Assembly (NCBI GenBank): GCA_963844395.1
Contig: CAWJNX010000002.1
Location: forward strand, 1 to 64,000
Direction of reading: 5' to 3'
Origin: VRUE01 sp963844395
GTDB lineage: Bacteria; Actinomycetota; Thermoleophilia; Solirubrobacterales; 70-9
DNA: 64,000 nucleotides
Shown here: piece by piece, positions 48,888 through 56,911 of the stretch
How positions within the stretch are numbered: position 1 is the first letter of the stretch
Layout of the letters: the number at the start of each line of letters is the position of its first letter
Made by a program: the position numbers and the translations under genes
The notes under the pieces: model-generated
Databases searched by the model: none
The model's input: the letters and a program-made list of their open reading frames with translations, nothing else
What the model was told of the DNA's origin: nothing

Positions 48888-50245
48888 CGGCAACGGTCAG
48901 ACAACTGGGGCCATGGCAGATTGATGCGGAACTTGGTCGAGGCGGCAATGGCACCGTCTGGAAGGTTGAGCATGTCGATTCCGGACAGGTCGCCGCGCTG
49001 AAGGAGATCCATACCCGCAAGGTGGATCGCGAGCCGTACCGGCGCTTTGTTACCGAGATCCGGACTCTGCAGGAGCTTGGCGAGTCCCCAGGCGTCTTGC
49101 CGCTGATCGACGCCCACATTCCTGATGCATCAGCGGCAAAAGAGAGGCCCTGGTTGGTGATGCCCGTTGCAGCGCCGCTCTCCGAGGCCCTTGCTGGTGC
49201 CGACCACTCGTCGGTGGTTGGTGCCGTCATGTCTGTGGCACGAACCCTTGCGGCCTTGAAGGCTGATCACGGGATTGCCCACCGCGATGTGAAGCCAGCC
49301 AATCTCTATCACTTTGAGGGTGACTCGCTAATCGGCGATTTCGGCCTGGTAGCTCTTCCGGACCCGAGTGGTCTTACGCGAGAAGGGAAGCCTCTCGGCC
49401 CGGCTAATTTCATCCCATTCGAGATGCTCAACAACCCGAATACGGCCGACCCGTTTGGTGCCGATGTCTACTCGCTCGCGAAGTCGTTTTGGGTACTCGC
49501 AACCGGGGTCAACTTCCCCCCGCCTGGCCACCAGCCAGCCGACGCGGCGCCGTATCGGATCGCTGATTTTCGTCCACACCCGCAGGCAGCCAGGCTCGAT
49601 GAGCTTGTAGATAGGGCTACCCGCCTTGATCCCGCCGGGCGGCCCAGTGTCGTCGAGTTCGCGGATGAGCTACAGCAATGGCTGGAGTTGCCTGGTGAGC
49701 AGGCCGACCTTGACCTATCTGAGCTTTCGCGTGCAGTGCGCGCCAACCTGGCTTCGGAGATTGGCGAGAGCCAGCGGATCGAGGCCTGGAAAGAGGATGC
49801 CCACAAAGCGGTTCGGAGACTTGAGGAATTGGTCCGCCCGCTAAATGCGGCTATGAAAGAGGCCGATCCTCGCGCGGAAGTCGGAGTTATGGACGAGCTT
49901 GTCGCCAAGACGCTCCGGACCCTGGAGCACATGGGATCTCCGGAGGTTCTCTTTCACTTTGCACGGGCGACCAAGATCGTCACTGGAACGCCTCCGATCC
50001 ACAGGGTCCTTCGCACGGGCCGAGGTGTTGAGCTAATCGAGGATGGCCAGTTGGTCATTCGCACGATGGTTGATCTTGGCCTCGATGGGGTGATGCAGAG
50101 CGACATGCACTGGATTAGCGACGAGCGAATCGTGGCCGTTGGTTCGATTCAGCAAGAGGCTGCGCTTCAAGAGGCTGCCTCCGAGTTGGGGGCCAAACTT
50201 CAAGAGGCGCTAGAGATTCTGGTGGGGGAGCCATCGGGAACCTGA
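48809..50245 (+). CDS. Ser/Thr protein kinase with uncharacterised C-terminal domain
   Basis: Hanks-type kinase. Glycine loop AELGRGGNGTVWKVE, catalytic Lys in VAALKEIHTRKV, HRDVKPANLYHFEG (catalytic loop), GDFGLVALPDPSGLTREGKP (activation segment), and the later DVYSLAKSFWVLATG. The kinase domain covers about 260 residues; the remaining 180 residues are a soluble, helical region with no membrane helix, unlike most PknB proteins. The start is uncertain: TTG 48809, 48827 or 48836 are in frame, and conserved sequence begins at GPWQIDAELGRGG (about 48908). Follows the zinc-ribbon gene. Confidence 0.82.
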   Translation: MGSRSSLPPLWHCCSCQYRSSGRCGLTATVRQLGPWQIDAELGRGGNGTVWKVEHVDSGQVAALKEIHTRKVDREPYRRFVTEIRTLQELGESPGVLPLIDAHIPDASAAKERPWLVMPVAAPLSEALAGADHSSVVGAVMSVARTLAALKADHGIAHRDVKPANLYHFEGDSLIGDFGLVALPDPSGLTREGKPLGPANFIPFEMLNNPNTADPFGADVYSLAKSFWVLATGVNFPPPGHQPADAAPYRIADFRPHPQAARLDELVDRATRLDPAGRPSVVEFADELQQWLELPGEQADLDLSELSRAVRANLASEIGESQRIEAWKEDAHKAVRRLEELVRPLNAAMKEADPRAEVGVMDELVAKTLRTLEHMGSPEVLFHFARATKIVTGTPPIHRVLRTGRGVELIEDGQLVIRTMVDLGLDGVMQSDMHWISDERIVAVGSIQQEAALQEAASELGAKLQEALEILVGEPSGT

Positions 50246-50412
50246 TCCTCCTTTGTAGAGGAAGCTCCTCCGGGTGAGACTCGTCGCGTTGTGTTCTCCT
50301 GGGAAGCATCGACGCTCGTCAACCTGACCGTGGTCGAACCAAGACGGGTGAGAAGCCACGTGTACCGTTCCCGCCCTACGAACCGACCCCCGTGTAGGGC
50401 TAGAAATGCCGA

Positions 50413-50457
50413 GGCCGCCTTTCGGCGGCCCCGCGCCCTGCTGACGAAACAGCAGGG
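50413..50457. terminator. tandem hairpins after the kinase gene
   Basis: GGCCGCC-N4-GGCGGCC (50413-50430) then CCCTGCTG-N6-CAGCAGGG (50436-50457) followed by GGATT. Between the kinase and the convergent NYN gene, where no other gene is seen. Confidence 0.6.
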
Positions 50458-50500
50458 GGATTGGCTTCAGTATACGGATCGATAGGCGGGGCCACAATTC

Positions 50501-51148
50501 TCACCACGTCTCGGGTTTGACCAACCGGGCGCCCTTCGGAGAGACGATCTGATCGGGGAACTGGCACTCCGCAACGTCGCGGGCGGAGAGGCGGACAAAG
50601 CGGGCGTTGGCCGGCAGGGGGTCCGGGGAGAGAGCGGCGCTGCGGTGCTTGCTGTGCAGCACGGGGTTGACCACCGTCACATGCAGGCCCAGCTCCTCGC
50701 GGACAACCCGGATCGGCATCTTCAGGTCGCCGTCGTTGGAGATCACCGCAGCCGACTCATAGCGCCGGTTGAAGCCGTCGAGGAGAAGGCGCGTGGCGAG
50801 GTTGACGTCGGTTCCCTTCTCCTCGTAGGTGAGGACGGCTCGCCTGGGCTGCTCGTCGGGGGCGGCGTCGACCAGATTGCCCCGGACCCGCTTTGAGATG
50901 TAGCGGCCGAGGAAGATCTCCAGGTTGGGGATCGTCCGCAAGGCGCGGTGATAGAGGCGCTGGCGATCTTGCGCGCCGGGGTCTTCGGGATCGCGCTTGA
51001 TGTTGGCCGTGAAGTAGGCGATCTCGGCAATGTCGTCCTTGGGCAGCAGCCACTGGGCGAGCGCCAGGGGGTTCAGCCAGCGTCGCCCCGGTGCTCTGCA
51101 TGCCCCGTAGTAGAGGTTGAAGCCGTCGATGTAGACAATCGTGCGCAA
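50501..51148 (-). CDS. NYN-domain protein (PIN-like nuclease)
   Basis: 215 residues of the NYN (Nedd4-BP1/YacP-like) nuclease fold. MRTIVYIDGFNLYYGACR has the first catalytic Asp, TYEEKGTDVNLATRLLLDGF (Asp in the KGTDV motif) and SAAVISNDGDLKMPIRVVRE (SNDGD) supply the other acidic residues. Such proteins are single-strand RNases in various systems, including defence modules. No signal peptide. ATG 51148 is clear. In the accessory island with no direct operon partner. Confidence 0.85.
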   Translation of the reverse strand: MRTIVYIDGFNLYYGACRAPGRRWLNPLALAQWLLPKDDIAEIAYFTANIKRDPEDPGAQDRQRLYHRALRTIPNLEIFLGRYISKRVRGNLVDAAPDEQPRRAVLTYEEKGTDVNLATRLLLDGFNRRYESAAVISNDGDLKMPIRVVREELGLHVTVVNPVLHSKHRSAALSPDPLPANARFVRLSARDVAECQFPDQIVSPKGARLVKPETW

Positions 51149-51228
51149 GCGTCCAACTTAACTATTGCTACGGCTGGTTGACTGGTCGTCGCGCGATTCG
51201 TGACCCTCGGCCGTATACTGCGACCGTG

Positions 51229-51303
51229 ATGATTGCGGTCGCGATTGGATACGTGCTGTTTCTCTTTGTTGCTTCGGGTGTCATCGATGCGGGTTTCAAG
51301 TGA
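51229..51303 (+). CDS. possible 24-residue membrane peptide
   Basis: ATG 51229 (or GTG 51226) to TGA 51301: MIAVAIGYVLFLFVASGVID then AGFK. One hydrophobic helix. TATACT at 51214-51219 could be a -10, but no good -35 is seen. Coding support is weak. The rest of 51149-51427 shows nothing else that can be defended. Confidence 0.25.
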   Translation: MIAVAIGYVLFLFVASGVIDAGFK

Positions 51304-51427
51304 CCGTGGCCGGCTGGATTTGCAGCCAGCGTCATAGGCCTGCCGGCCCTGCTGGTCTGCCTGTGGCCAATTCGCGAGGGACCAGTCGAGCTAAGACATG
51401 CGCTGCACCGCAAGGGCATTTGGCGTT

Positions 51428-51601
51428 ATGGGGAAGCGGAAGCAGGCGAAGATTCACGCGGAACGCCAGCGTGACGCTGAAGACCGCGAGGCCCGCTTCG
51501 CCAAAGAGCGTGAGGCAAATCGACAACGGCAGCTCGCCACCCGTCGAGAGCGCGAACGAGAGCGGCGGCGGGCGATGAAGAAGACCGCTGCCCGTCCGTA
51601 A
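51428..51601 (+). CDS. short Arg/Lys/Glu-rich peptide
   Basis: 57 residues from ATG 51428, MGKRKQAKIHAERQRDAEDR, then ARFAKEREANRQRQLATRRE: a charged coiled-coil-like helix of low complexity. No Shine-Dalgarno. Such sequence can be coding or chance; the lack of stops and strong helical pattern give modest support. Confidence 0.3.
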   Translation: MGKRKQAKIHAERQRDAEDREARFAKEREANRQRQLATRRERERERRRAMKKTAARP

Positions 51602-51638
51602 CTGCCTTTCTGCCTCTTCGGCGAGAGAAAAGAAGTCG

Positions 51639-52236
51639 ATGGCCCGTATTCTTGAGCAGGCGACGGTGCGCGAGCTACAGAAGGCGCTCGGTTGCGAGTT
51701 TGGCTCGACACCGGCTTGGCTCTTGCGGCCGGGGCTTGCAGAGTGCGGCGTGCGGTGGAGCCTGGTCTGCGACATCTACCTGGCTCTCACTGGCCTCCAG
51801 CTTCCCGAAAAGATGCCGCCGCGTGAGACGAGGAGAGTCGACGCAGTCATCGAGTTGCCGGGCCAACCCCCAAGGATCTTCGAGTTCGACGAGTCCCAGC
51901 ACTTCAATTCCTATCGCGCCACCACGCTCGGTCTCTATCCCGACGAGGTCGAGTCGGCCTTCCCGCGGCAGACCTGGCTCCTTGCTTGCGAAGAGTTCGA
52001 CCCGCAAGCTCAGCACGACGGGTGGCTGGGGAAAGGCAAAACCGCCACTGTTTCCAGAGCCCCGCGGACGTCACCTGCAGCGCGCCTTTCGTGATGCCCT
52101 CGCTGATCTGCTGCCTGGCGTGCACGGCTGGGCGCCGACGCTGCGCCTGGCTGACTTCGAGGTCGAAGACTGGATTCAGGGATCGAACGTGCAACCTAGA
52201 CTCGGCGCGGTCCTGGCTGAACGCCTGGTTCTGTAA
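51639..52236 (+). CDS. uncharacterised nuclease-like protein, one frameshift near 52030
   Basis: About 198 residues once corrected. ATG 51639 begins MARILEQATVRELQKALG; the middle carries RRVDAVIELPGQPPRIFEFD followed by ESQHFNSYRATTLGLYP, which resembles the D...ExxDE/QH centre of restriction-endonuclease-like (VSR/DUF559-type) proteins. After about 52028 the frame fails; the next frame continues FPEPRGRHLQRAFRDALADL and ends LRLADFEVEDWIQGSN. The fold assignment is tentative. It could be a DNA-repair or defence nuclease. Confidence 0.5.
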
Positions 52237-52333
52237 TCCCGGATGCTGCGCTACCGTGCCAGCGAAACCGGGTCCGCCTCGATCCGCGCCGCCTGGTTCG
52301 TCTTCTGTCCCGCCGGGGGCGCTATGCTTCGTT

Positions 52334-52349
52334 TTGCGATACCGGAAGC
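52334..52349 (+). repeat. 16-bp inverted-repeat arm at right edge of accessory island
   Basis: TTGCGATACCGGAAGC, exact reverse complement of 47485-47500. It lies just before the truA terminator and gene. Confidence 0.35.
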
Positions 52350-52380
52350 AGCGGTGTGTTCACCGGCTTTCCCAGATTTC

Positions 52381-52410
52381 GCAAACGGCCCGCCTCGGCG
52401 GGTCGTTTGC
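52381..52410 (+). terminator. hairpin terminator upstream of truA
   Basis: GCAAACGGCCCGCC-TC-GGCGGGTCGTTTGC, 14 bp with one G-T pair and a 2-base loop, followed by TGTTT. It closes transcription from the accessory gene before truA. Confidence 0.7.
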
Positions 52411-52434
52411 TGTTTCAGGCTGCATACTGCCCGC

Positions 52435-53169
52435 GTGACCACCGTGCGGTTGGACATCGAATACGACGGCGGCGGCTTCAAGGGCTGGGCGGCGCAGCCG
52501 GGGTTGCGCACGGTGCAAGGTGAGCTGGAGGCAGCACTGAAGACGGTGTTGCGGGAGCCGGTGCAGCTGACGGTGGCTGGGCGCACGGATGCTGGGGTGC
52601 ATGCGCTGGGGCAGGTCGCGAGCTTCGTCACCGGGGCGGAGGTTCACGAGGATCTGGCGCGTCGGTTGAATGGGGTTGGGCCCGAGGACGTGGCTGTCAC
52701 CGCCGCGAGCGCTGTCGATGACGACTTCGATGCTCGTGGGGACGCCACGTCACGGAGCTATCGCTACCGACTGCTCGCTCGCTCCACCCCGAGCCCGTTC
52801 GAGAACGGCCGCGCTCTCTGGTGGCCGCACCGTATCGACCGCGACGCTCTGGACGCCTGCGCCGCGGCCCTCCCCGGCACTCACGACTTCACCGCCTTCA
52901 CCCCAACCCAAACCGACCACATCCGCTTCGAGCGAGACATCTTCGATGCCGGCTGGGATCTGGAAGACGACATCCTCTCCCTCCGCATAACCGCCGACGC
53001 CTTCATGAGAAACATGGTCCGCATCCTCGTAGGCACGATGCTGGAAGCAGCAAACGGCCGCCGCTCCGTGGAGAGCTTTCAGCAGCTTCTCAAGGGTGCC
53101 CCCCGCCCCGAAGCCGGCGACACGGCGCCCCCACACGGCCTGTACCTGGAGTCGGTCAGCTACGCCTGA
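52435..53169 (+). CDS. truA: tRNA pseudouridine(38-40) synthase TruA
   Basis: Converts U38-U40 of tRNA anticodon arms to pseudouridine. 244 residues. RLDIEYDGGGFKGWAAQPGL at the N-terminus, catalytic Asp in VAGRTDAGVHALGQV, and FMRNMVRILVGTMLEAANG near the C-terminus are the family motifs. GTG 52435 is used because TVRLDIEYDG follows at once; no ATG exists. In many bacteria truA follows rplQ on the same strand; here it points the other way and converges on rplQ, with a family B hairpin between. Confidence 0.93.
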   Translation: MTTVRLDIEYDGGGFKGWAAQPGLRTVQGELEAALKTVLREPVQLTVAGRTDAGVHALGQVASFVTGAEVHEDLARRLNGVGPEDVAVTAASAVDDDFDARGDATSRSYRYRLLARSTPSPFENGRALWWPHRIDRDALDACAAALPGTHDFTAFTPTQTDHIRFERDIFDAGWDLEDDILSLRITADAFMRNMVRILVGTMLEAANGRRSVESFQQLLKGAPRPEAGDTAPPHGLYLESVSYA

Positions 53170-53170
53170 C

Positions 53171-53292
53171 GGGAGGGGGTGGGGTGCCCCTCCTGCGCAG
53201 CGGCGTCATGTTTTTCGCACAGACCACTCAGGAGAGAAGCCGCGCGCCCGGCGAAAAACCCAGTAAGCAGGAGGGGCACCCCACCCCCTCCC
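53171..53292 (-). repeat. family B hairpin element, copy 2
   Basis: Perfect 26-base inverted arms at 53171-53196 and 53267-53292 (right arm starts GCAGGAGGGGCACC). Inside, GTTTTTCGC (53210-53218) pairs with GCGAAAAAC (53251-53259). On the minus strand its core CTGGGTTTTTCGCC ... GACGCCGC matches copy 1. It begins 2 bases after the rplQ stop and 1 base after the truA stop. Confidence 0.75.
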
Positions 53293-53294
53293 TC

Positions 53295-53648
53295 CTAAAC
53301 CAGCTCTAGATAAACCATCTCCGTCGAGTCAGACTTCCGCGGCCCAAGCTTGACGATCCGCGTGTACCCCCCAGGCCGCTCCACATACCGCGGCGCAACC
53401 TCCTCGAACAGCTTGTGCACAACGAACTTGTCGTTGTGCAGCGTCGCCAGCGCCTGCCGCCGCGCGTGCAGGTCGCCCCGCTTGGCCAGCGTGATCAGCT
53501 GCTCGACCTCGGGCTTGACCGCCTTGGCCTTCGCCTGGCTGGTTTCGATCCGCTCGTGCTCGATCAGCTGCTTGGAGAGGTTGGCGAGGAGGGACTCCCG
53601 GTGCGCCGAGTCGCGGCTCAGCTTGTTGCGCTTCTTGCGGTGGCGCAT
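53295..53648 (-). CDS. rplQ: ribosomal protein bL17
   Basis: Large-subunit protein bL17, 117 residues, normal length. MRHRKKRNKLSRDSAHRESL and LIEHERIETSQAKAKAVKPE and YTRIVKLGPRKSDSTEMVYL are family segments. Last gene of the alpha operon, 24 bases after rpoA, ending directly before a family B hairpin that could serve as terminator. Confidence 0.97.
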   Translation of the reverse strand: MRHRKKRNKLSRDSAHRESLLANLSKQLIEHERIETSQAKAKAVKPEVEQLITLAKRGDLHARRQALATLHNDKFVVHKLFEEVAPRYVERPGGYTRIVKLGPRKSDSTEMVYLELV

Positions 53649-53672
53649 CGGTCTTTGGCTCCCTGGCGGTCC

Positions 53673-54659
53673 CTAGTCCCGCTGCAGGTCCAGGCCGCGT
53701 GCCTGCAGGGTCTCGATCACTTCATCGATCGACTTCTGGCCGAAGTTGGGGATCGCGTTCAGCTCGGTCCGCGTCTTGCGCACCAGATCGCCGACCGTCT
53801 GCACGCCAGCCCGCTTCAGGCAGTTGTAGGAGCGGACGCCGAGCTCCAGCTCCTCGATCAGGATCTCGTCGAGGCCGTTGCTGGCGGGGGATCCGGCTCC
53901 GTCGCCAACGGCGCTCGAGAGTCCCTCGGCCGGCAGCGTCGGCGCCGGTTCGCGCGCCGTCAGCTCTTCGACCCGCTCGGCGTCGGTGAAGATCGCCAGC
54001 GTCTTGATCAGGATCTCGGAGGCCTCGCGCAGGGCGGCAGCCGGCTCGATCGAGCCGTCGGTCTCCAACTCGAGCGTCAGTTTGTCGAAGTCGGTTCGCT
54101 GACCAACACGGGCCGTGGCGACCGCGTAGGAGGTGCGGCGGATCGGCGAGAAGATCGAGTCGATCGGGATAACGCCGATCGGCTGCTCGTCGGACTTGTT
54201 CTCTTCGGCCGGCGAGTAGCCGCGGCCGCGGCCGATCGTCAGGTACACCTCGAGCTTGGTTTTCTTCTCGAGCGTGGCGATCGGCGCCTCGGGGTTGAGG
54301 ATCTCCACGCCGGAGGGGAGGTCGATGTCCTTTGCCTTGATCTCGCCGGGGCCGGTGGCGACCAGCGGTGCCTCGACCTCGTCGGCGTCGGTGTGCATGC
54401 GGACGACGAGCTCCTTCAGGTTGAGGACGATGTCGGTGACGTCCTCTTTGACGCCCGGCACGCTGGAGAACTCGTGCGCGACGCCCTCAATGCGGACGCT
54501 GGTGACGGCGGCGCCGCCCAGCGAGGAGAGCAGGACGCGGCGAAGGCCGTTGCCGAACGTGTAACCGAAGCCCTTGTCGAGCGGCTCGATCGTGAACGTG
54601 CCGCGGCGATCATCGGCTTTGTCTGCGGTGATGCGGGGGACCTGGAAGTCAGTGGTCAT
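53673..54659 (-). CDS. rpoA: RNA polymerase alpha subunit
   Basis: 328 residues. N-terminal domain FTIEPLDKGFGYTFGNGLRR (dimerisation and assembly) and VRIEGVAHEFSSVPGVKEDV; C-terminal domain IEELELGVRSYNCLKRAGVQ followed by TVGDLVRKTRTELNAIPNFG (DNA and activator contact), with a linker of about 30 residues between. ATG 54659 is clear. Between rpsD and rplQ as in the standard alpha operon. Confidence 0.97.
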   Translation of the reverse strand: MTTDFQVPRITADKADDRRGTFTIEPLDKGFGYTFGNGLRRVLLSSLGGAAVTSVRIEGVAHEFSSVPGVKEDVTDIVLNLKELVVRMHTDADEVEAPLVATGPGEIKAKDIDLPSGVEILNPEAPIATLEKKTKLEVYLTIGRGRGYSPAEENKSDEQPIGVIPIDSIFSPIRRTSYAVATARVGQRTDFDKLTLELETDGSIEPAAALREASEILIKTLAIFTDAERVEELTAREPAPTLPAEGLSSAVGDGAGSPASNGLDEILIEELELGVRSYNCLKRAGVQTVGDLVRKTRTELNAIPNFGQKSIDEVIETLQARGLDLQRD

Positions 54660-54696
54660 GAGTTCCTTGCGTATGTGTTTCCGAAATTGACCCGGA

Positions 54697-55317
54697 CTAC
54701 TTGGAGTACAGCTCGACGATCAGCTGCTCCTGCACCGGGGCCGAGATCTCCGCGCGCTCGGGATAGCGGAGAACCTTGGCGGTAAGAGAGTCGTGGTCGG
54801 CCTGTAGCCAGGCCGGCACGGTCGAGACGAGCTCGGTCGCTTTGCGAATCGTGTCGCTGGCGGCAGAACCCGACTTGATCGAGATCACGTCCTCGGGACG
54901 GACCTGGTAGGAGGGTACGTCGACGCGCCGTCCGTTCACGAGCCAGTGCCCGTGGCGGACCAGCTGCCGCGCCTGTCGCCGCGAAGCGGCGAAGCCGAGG
55001 CGGACGAGGACGTTGTCGAAGCGCGACTCGAGCAGGCGGAGCAGGTTCTCGCCCGTCACACCCTCCTGTCGCGAAGCCTTGTCGTAGTAGGCGCGGAACT
55101 GGCTCTCGAGCACCTGGTAGTAGCGGCGCGTCTTCTGCTTCTCGCGCAGCTGCACGCGGTACTCGGACTGGCGCATGCGGCCGCGGCCGTGCTCGCCGGG
55201 CGGGTAGGAACGCCGCTCGACGCCGCATTTGTCGGTGAAGCAGCGTTCGCCCTTAAGGAAGAGCTTCTGGCCCTCGCGGCGGCACTGCTTGCACTGGGCT
55301 CCAGTGTCGCGGGCCAC
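54697..55317 (-). CDS. rpsD: ribosomal protein uS4 (zinc-type)
   Basis: 206 residues, primary 16S rRNA binder. The N-terminus carries the C+ zinc form: CKQC (residues 8-11) and ERCFTDKCG. S4 RNA-binding domain: ESRFDNVLVRLGFAASRRQA and QLVRHGHWLVNGRRVDVPSY. It may also autoregulate the operon, as in other bacteria. ATG 55317 overlaps the rpsK stop by one base (TAGTGG context), so translation is coupled. Confidence 0.97.
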   Translation of the reverse strand: MARDTGAQCKQCRREGQKLFLKGERCFTDKCGVERRSYPPGEHGRGRMRQSEYRVQLREKQKTRRYYQVLESQFRAYYDKASRQEGVTGENLLRLLESRFDNVLVRLGFAASRRQARQLVRHGHWLVNGRRVDVPSYQVRPEDVISIKSGSAASDTIRKATELVSTVPAWLQADHDSLTAKVLRYPERAEISAPVQEQLIVELYSK

Positions 55318-55718
55318 TAGACGCGCCTCCGCTTCTTGGGCCGGCAGCCGTTGTGAGCCTGCGGCGAGACGTCCTTGACCGTGGTCACTTCGAGGCCGGC
55401 GGCCTGCAGGGAGCGGATCGCGGTCTCGCGGCCGGAGCCGGCGCCCTTGGCGAAGACCTCGACTTTTTCGAGCCCGTGCTCCATCCCCTTCTTGGCCGCC
55501 GCGTCGGCGGTCACCTGGGCGGCGAACGGGGTCGACTTACGGGAGCCTTTGAAGCCGGTCGAGCCGGCGGACTCCCAGGCGATCACATTGCCCTGGCGGT
55601 CGGTGAGAGTGACGATCGTGTTGTTGAAGGAAGTCTTGATATGGGCCTGTCCGTAGGCGATGTTCTTTTTGACGCGGCGGCGAGTGCGCCCTTTGCCGGG
55701 TTTTTTGGCTGCTGCCAT
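55317..55718 (-). CDS. rpsK: ribosomal protein uS11
   Basis: 133 residues. KNIAYGQAHIKTSFNNTIVT and DRQGNVIAWESAGSTGFKGS and FAAQVTADAAAKKGMEHGLE are diagnostic; the C-terminus DVSPQAHNGCRPKKRRRV is standard. Basic N-terminal tail. Follows rpsM after 9 bases. Confidence 0.97.
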   Translation of the reverse strand: MAAAKKPGKGRTRRRVKKNIAYGQAHIKTSFNNTIVTLTDRQGNVIAWESAGSTGFKGSRKSTPFAAQVTADAAAKKGMEHGLEKVEVFAKGAGSGRETAIRSLQAAGLEVTTVKDVSPQAHNGCRPKKRRRV

Positions 55719-55727
55719 AGGTGCGCC

Positions 55728-56099
55728 CTAGACCTTGCGCTTGCCGGCGACGCTCATCCGGCGCGGGCCCTTGCGGCCACGCGCGTTGGTCTTCGTCCGC
55801 TGGCCGCGGACTGGCAGGCCGCGGCGGTGACGCAGGCCGCGGTAGGTGCCGGTCTCCATCAGCCGTTTGAGGTCCTGCGAGCGCTCGCGGCGCAGATCGC
55901 CCTCGACCTCGCGTCGCTCGACGGCCTCACGCAGGCGCATGACCTCGTCCTCGGTCAGGTCCTTGACGCTGGTGTTGGGGTCGATCTTGCTCTCCGCCAG
56001 GATTTCTCCCGCGGTCGAGCGACCGATCCCGAAGATGTAGGTGAGCCCGATTTCGATCCGCTTGTTAACCGGGATGTTGACCCCTGCGATCCGTGCCAT
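55728..56099 (-). CDS. rpsM: ribosomal protein uS13
   Basis: 123 residues. MARIAGVNIPVNKRIEIGLT, YIFGIGRSTAGEILAESKID and the RGLRHRRGLPVRGQRTKTNA tail that binds the 30S head and tRNA. Normal length. Ten bases downstream of rpmJ. Confidence 0.97.
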   Translation of the reverse strand: MARIAGVNIPVNKRIEIGLTYIFGIGRSTAGEILAESKIDPNTSVKDLTEDEVMRLREAVERREVEGDLRRERSQDLKRLMETGTYRGLRHRRGLPVRGQRTKTNARGRKGPRRMSVAGKRKV

Positions 56100-56109
56100 C
56101 GTCGCGCCC

Positions 56110-56223
56110 CTAACCCTGCCGCTGCTTGTGGCGGGGGTTCTGACAGATCACCAAAACAGCGCCATTGCGGCGGATGACCTTGCACTTTTCGCACATCGGC
56201 TTTACGGAAGCTCGGACCTTCAT
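56110..56223 (-). CDS. rpmJ: ribosomal protein bL36
   Basis: 37 residues, MKVRASVKPMCEKCKVIRRN, ending PRHKQRQG. The zinc site is C11, C14, C27 and H32, the C+ form. ATG 56223 gives exact family length. The infA gene that normally lies just upstream (between map and rpmJ) is not found; instead two small genes and a hairpin element fill the gap. Confidence 0.96.
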   Translation of the reverse strand: MKVRASVKPMCEKCKVIRRNGAVLVICQNPRHKQRQG

Positions 56224-56349
56224 CGCTCCGGAGTCGTTCGAAAACAGGACTCCCGCACGCCCCAGGAGTCGGGCGGCAGGCACAAGTCGGCCCATCGGGC
56301 CGAACGGGAAAGATAGCAAGGCGCTGCCTGCGACGACCGGCCGCAACGC

Positions 56350-56652
56350 TCAGGCGGCGATGCGGGCGCCGACGTCGAGCTTGACCTCTCGGTCCGGTGC
56401 GGCCAGAGCGGCTCTAGCCACCGCTATAAGCGCTTCGGGGTCTAACCCGTTCCGTTCCGCTGCCACGCGTAGAGGCTTCTCGAAATCGTGCTTACGCGTA
56501 CCGATCACATCGACCATCGCTGCCCGGCCGTCGCAGAAGCTCACAATGACCGCGCCGTTTTCGATCACGTCGCTGCCCCCGGAAAGCCGGCCTACGTCTT
56601 CCAGCGTGATCTGGATCGTGTCAGCTCGACTCTCGTAATCAGCTTTCATCAT
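56350..56652 (-). CDS. DUF2283-type protein, partner of DUF4258 gene
   Basis: 100 residues. MMKADYESRADTIQITLEDV followed by GAVIVSFCDGRAAMVDVIGT is the short beta-rich DUF2283 pattern, seen beside DUF4258 proteins in toxin-antitoxin-like pairs. The start (ATG 56652, or 56649) overlaps the stop of the DUF4258 gene by four bases (ATGA), so the two form one unit. The C-terminal third (LRVAAERNGLDPEALIAVAR) is an additional helical part. Located inside the ribosomal operon. Confidence 0.7.
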   Translation of the reverse strand: MMKADYESRADTIQITLEDVGRLSGGSDVIENGAVIVSFCDGRAAMVDVIGTRKHDFEKPLRVAAERNGLDPEALIAVARAALAAPDREVKLDVGARIAA

Positions 56653-56858
56653 TTCCTCAGATCGTAGACGGTGATCAGTTCGCCGTTGTCCAGGGCGACG
56701 ACCGCGCAATACAGGGTCCCTCGTATCTCCATTGCATACAACGGATTTCCATCGGGATCCTCCCCAACCCGATTCTCTGGAGCCACGATTTTGAGAACGT
56801 CCGCTCGGTCCAGCTTTTCGCGACGCATCCGGTTCCTCCCGTGGCGGGTGAATCGCAC
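56649..56858 (-). CDS. DUF4258-type putative toxin component
   Basis: 69 residues from GTG 56858. MRFTRHGRNRMRREKLDRAD, PENRVGEDPDGNPLYAMEIR and ELITVYDLRK match the DUF4258 fold (F.. HxxxRM.eR..., then vtvy), related to BrnT/RelE-like toxins. The pair with the DUF2283 gene resembles toxin-antitoxin modules; activity is not shown. Inserted where infA is normally found between rpmJ and map. Confidence 0.7.
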   Translation of the reverse strand: MRFTRHGRNRMRREKLDRADVLKIVAPENRVGEDPDGNPLYAMEIRGTLYCAVVALDNGELITVYDLRK

Positions 56859-56911
56859 ACCGATTCAAGGGCAGGACGCGCAAATCTCTCCCCTCGAACA
56901 GGTGACGAGGA

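Noticed and set aside
56223..56349. Residual infA between rpmJ and the DUF2283 gene
   Set aside because: No frame shows the infA pattern (for example MAKEDVIEVEG-like start or the S1-fold core); the 126 bases contain only rpmJ leader sequence.
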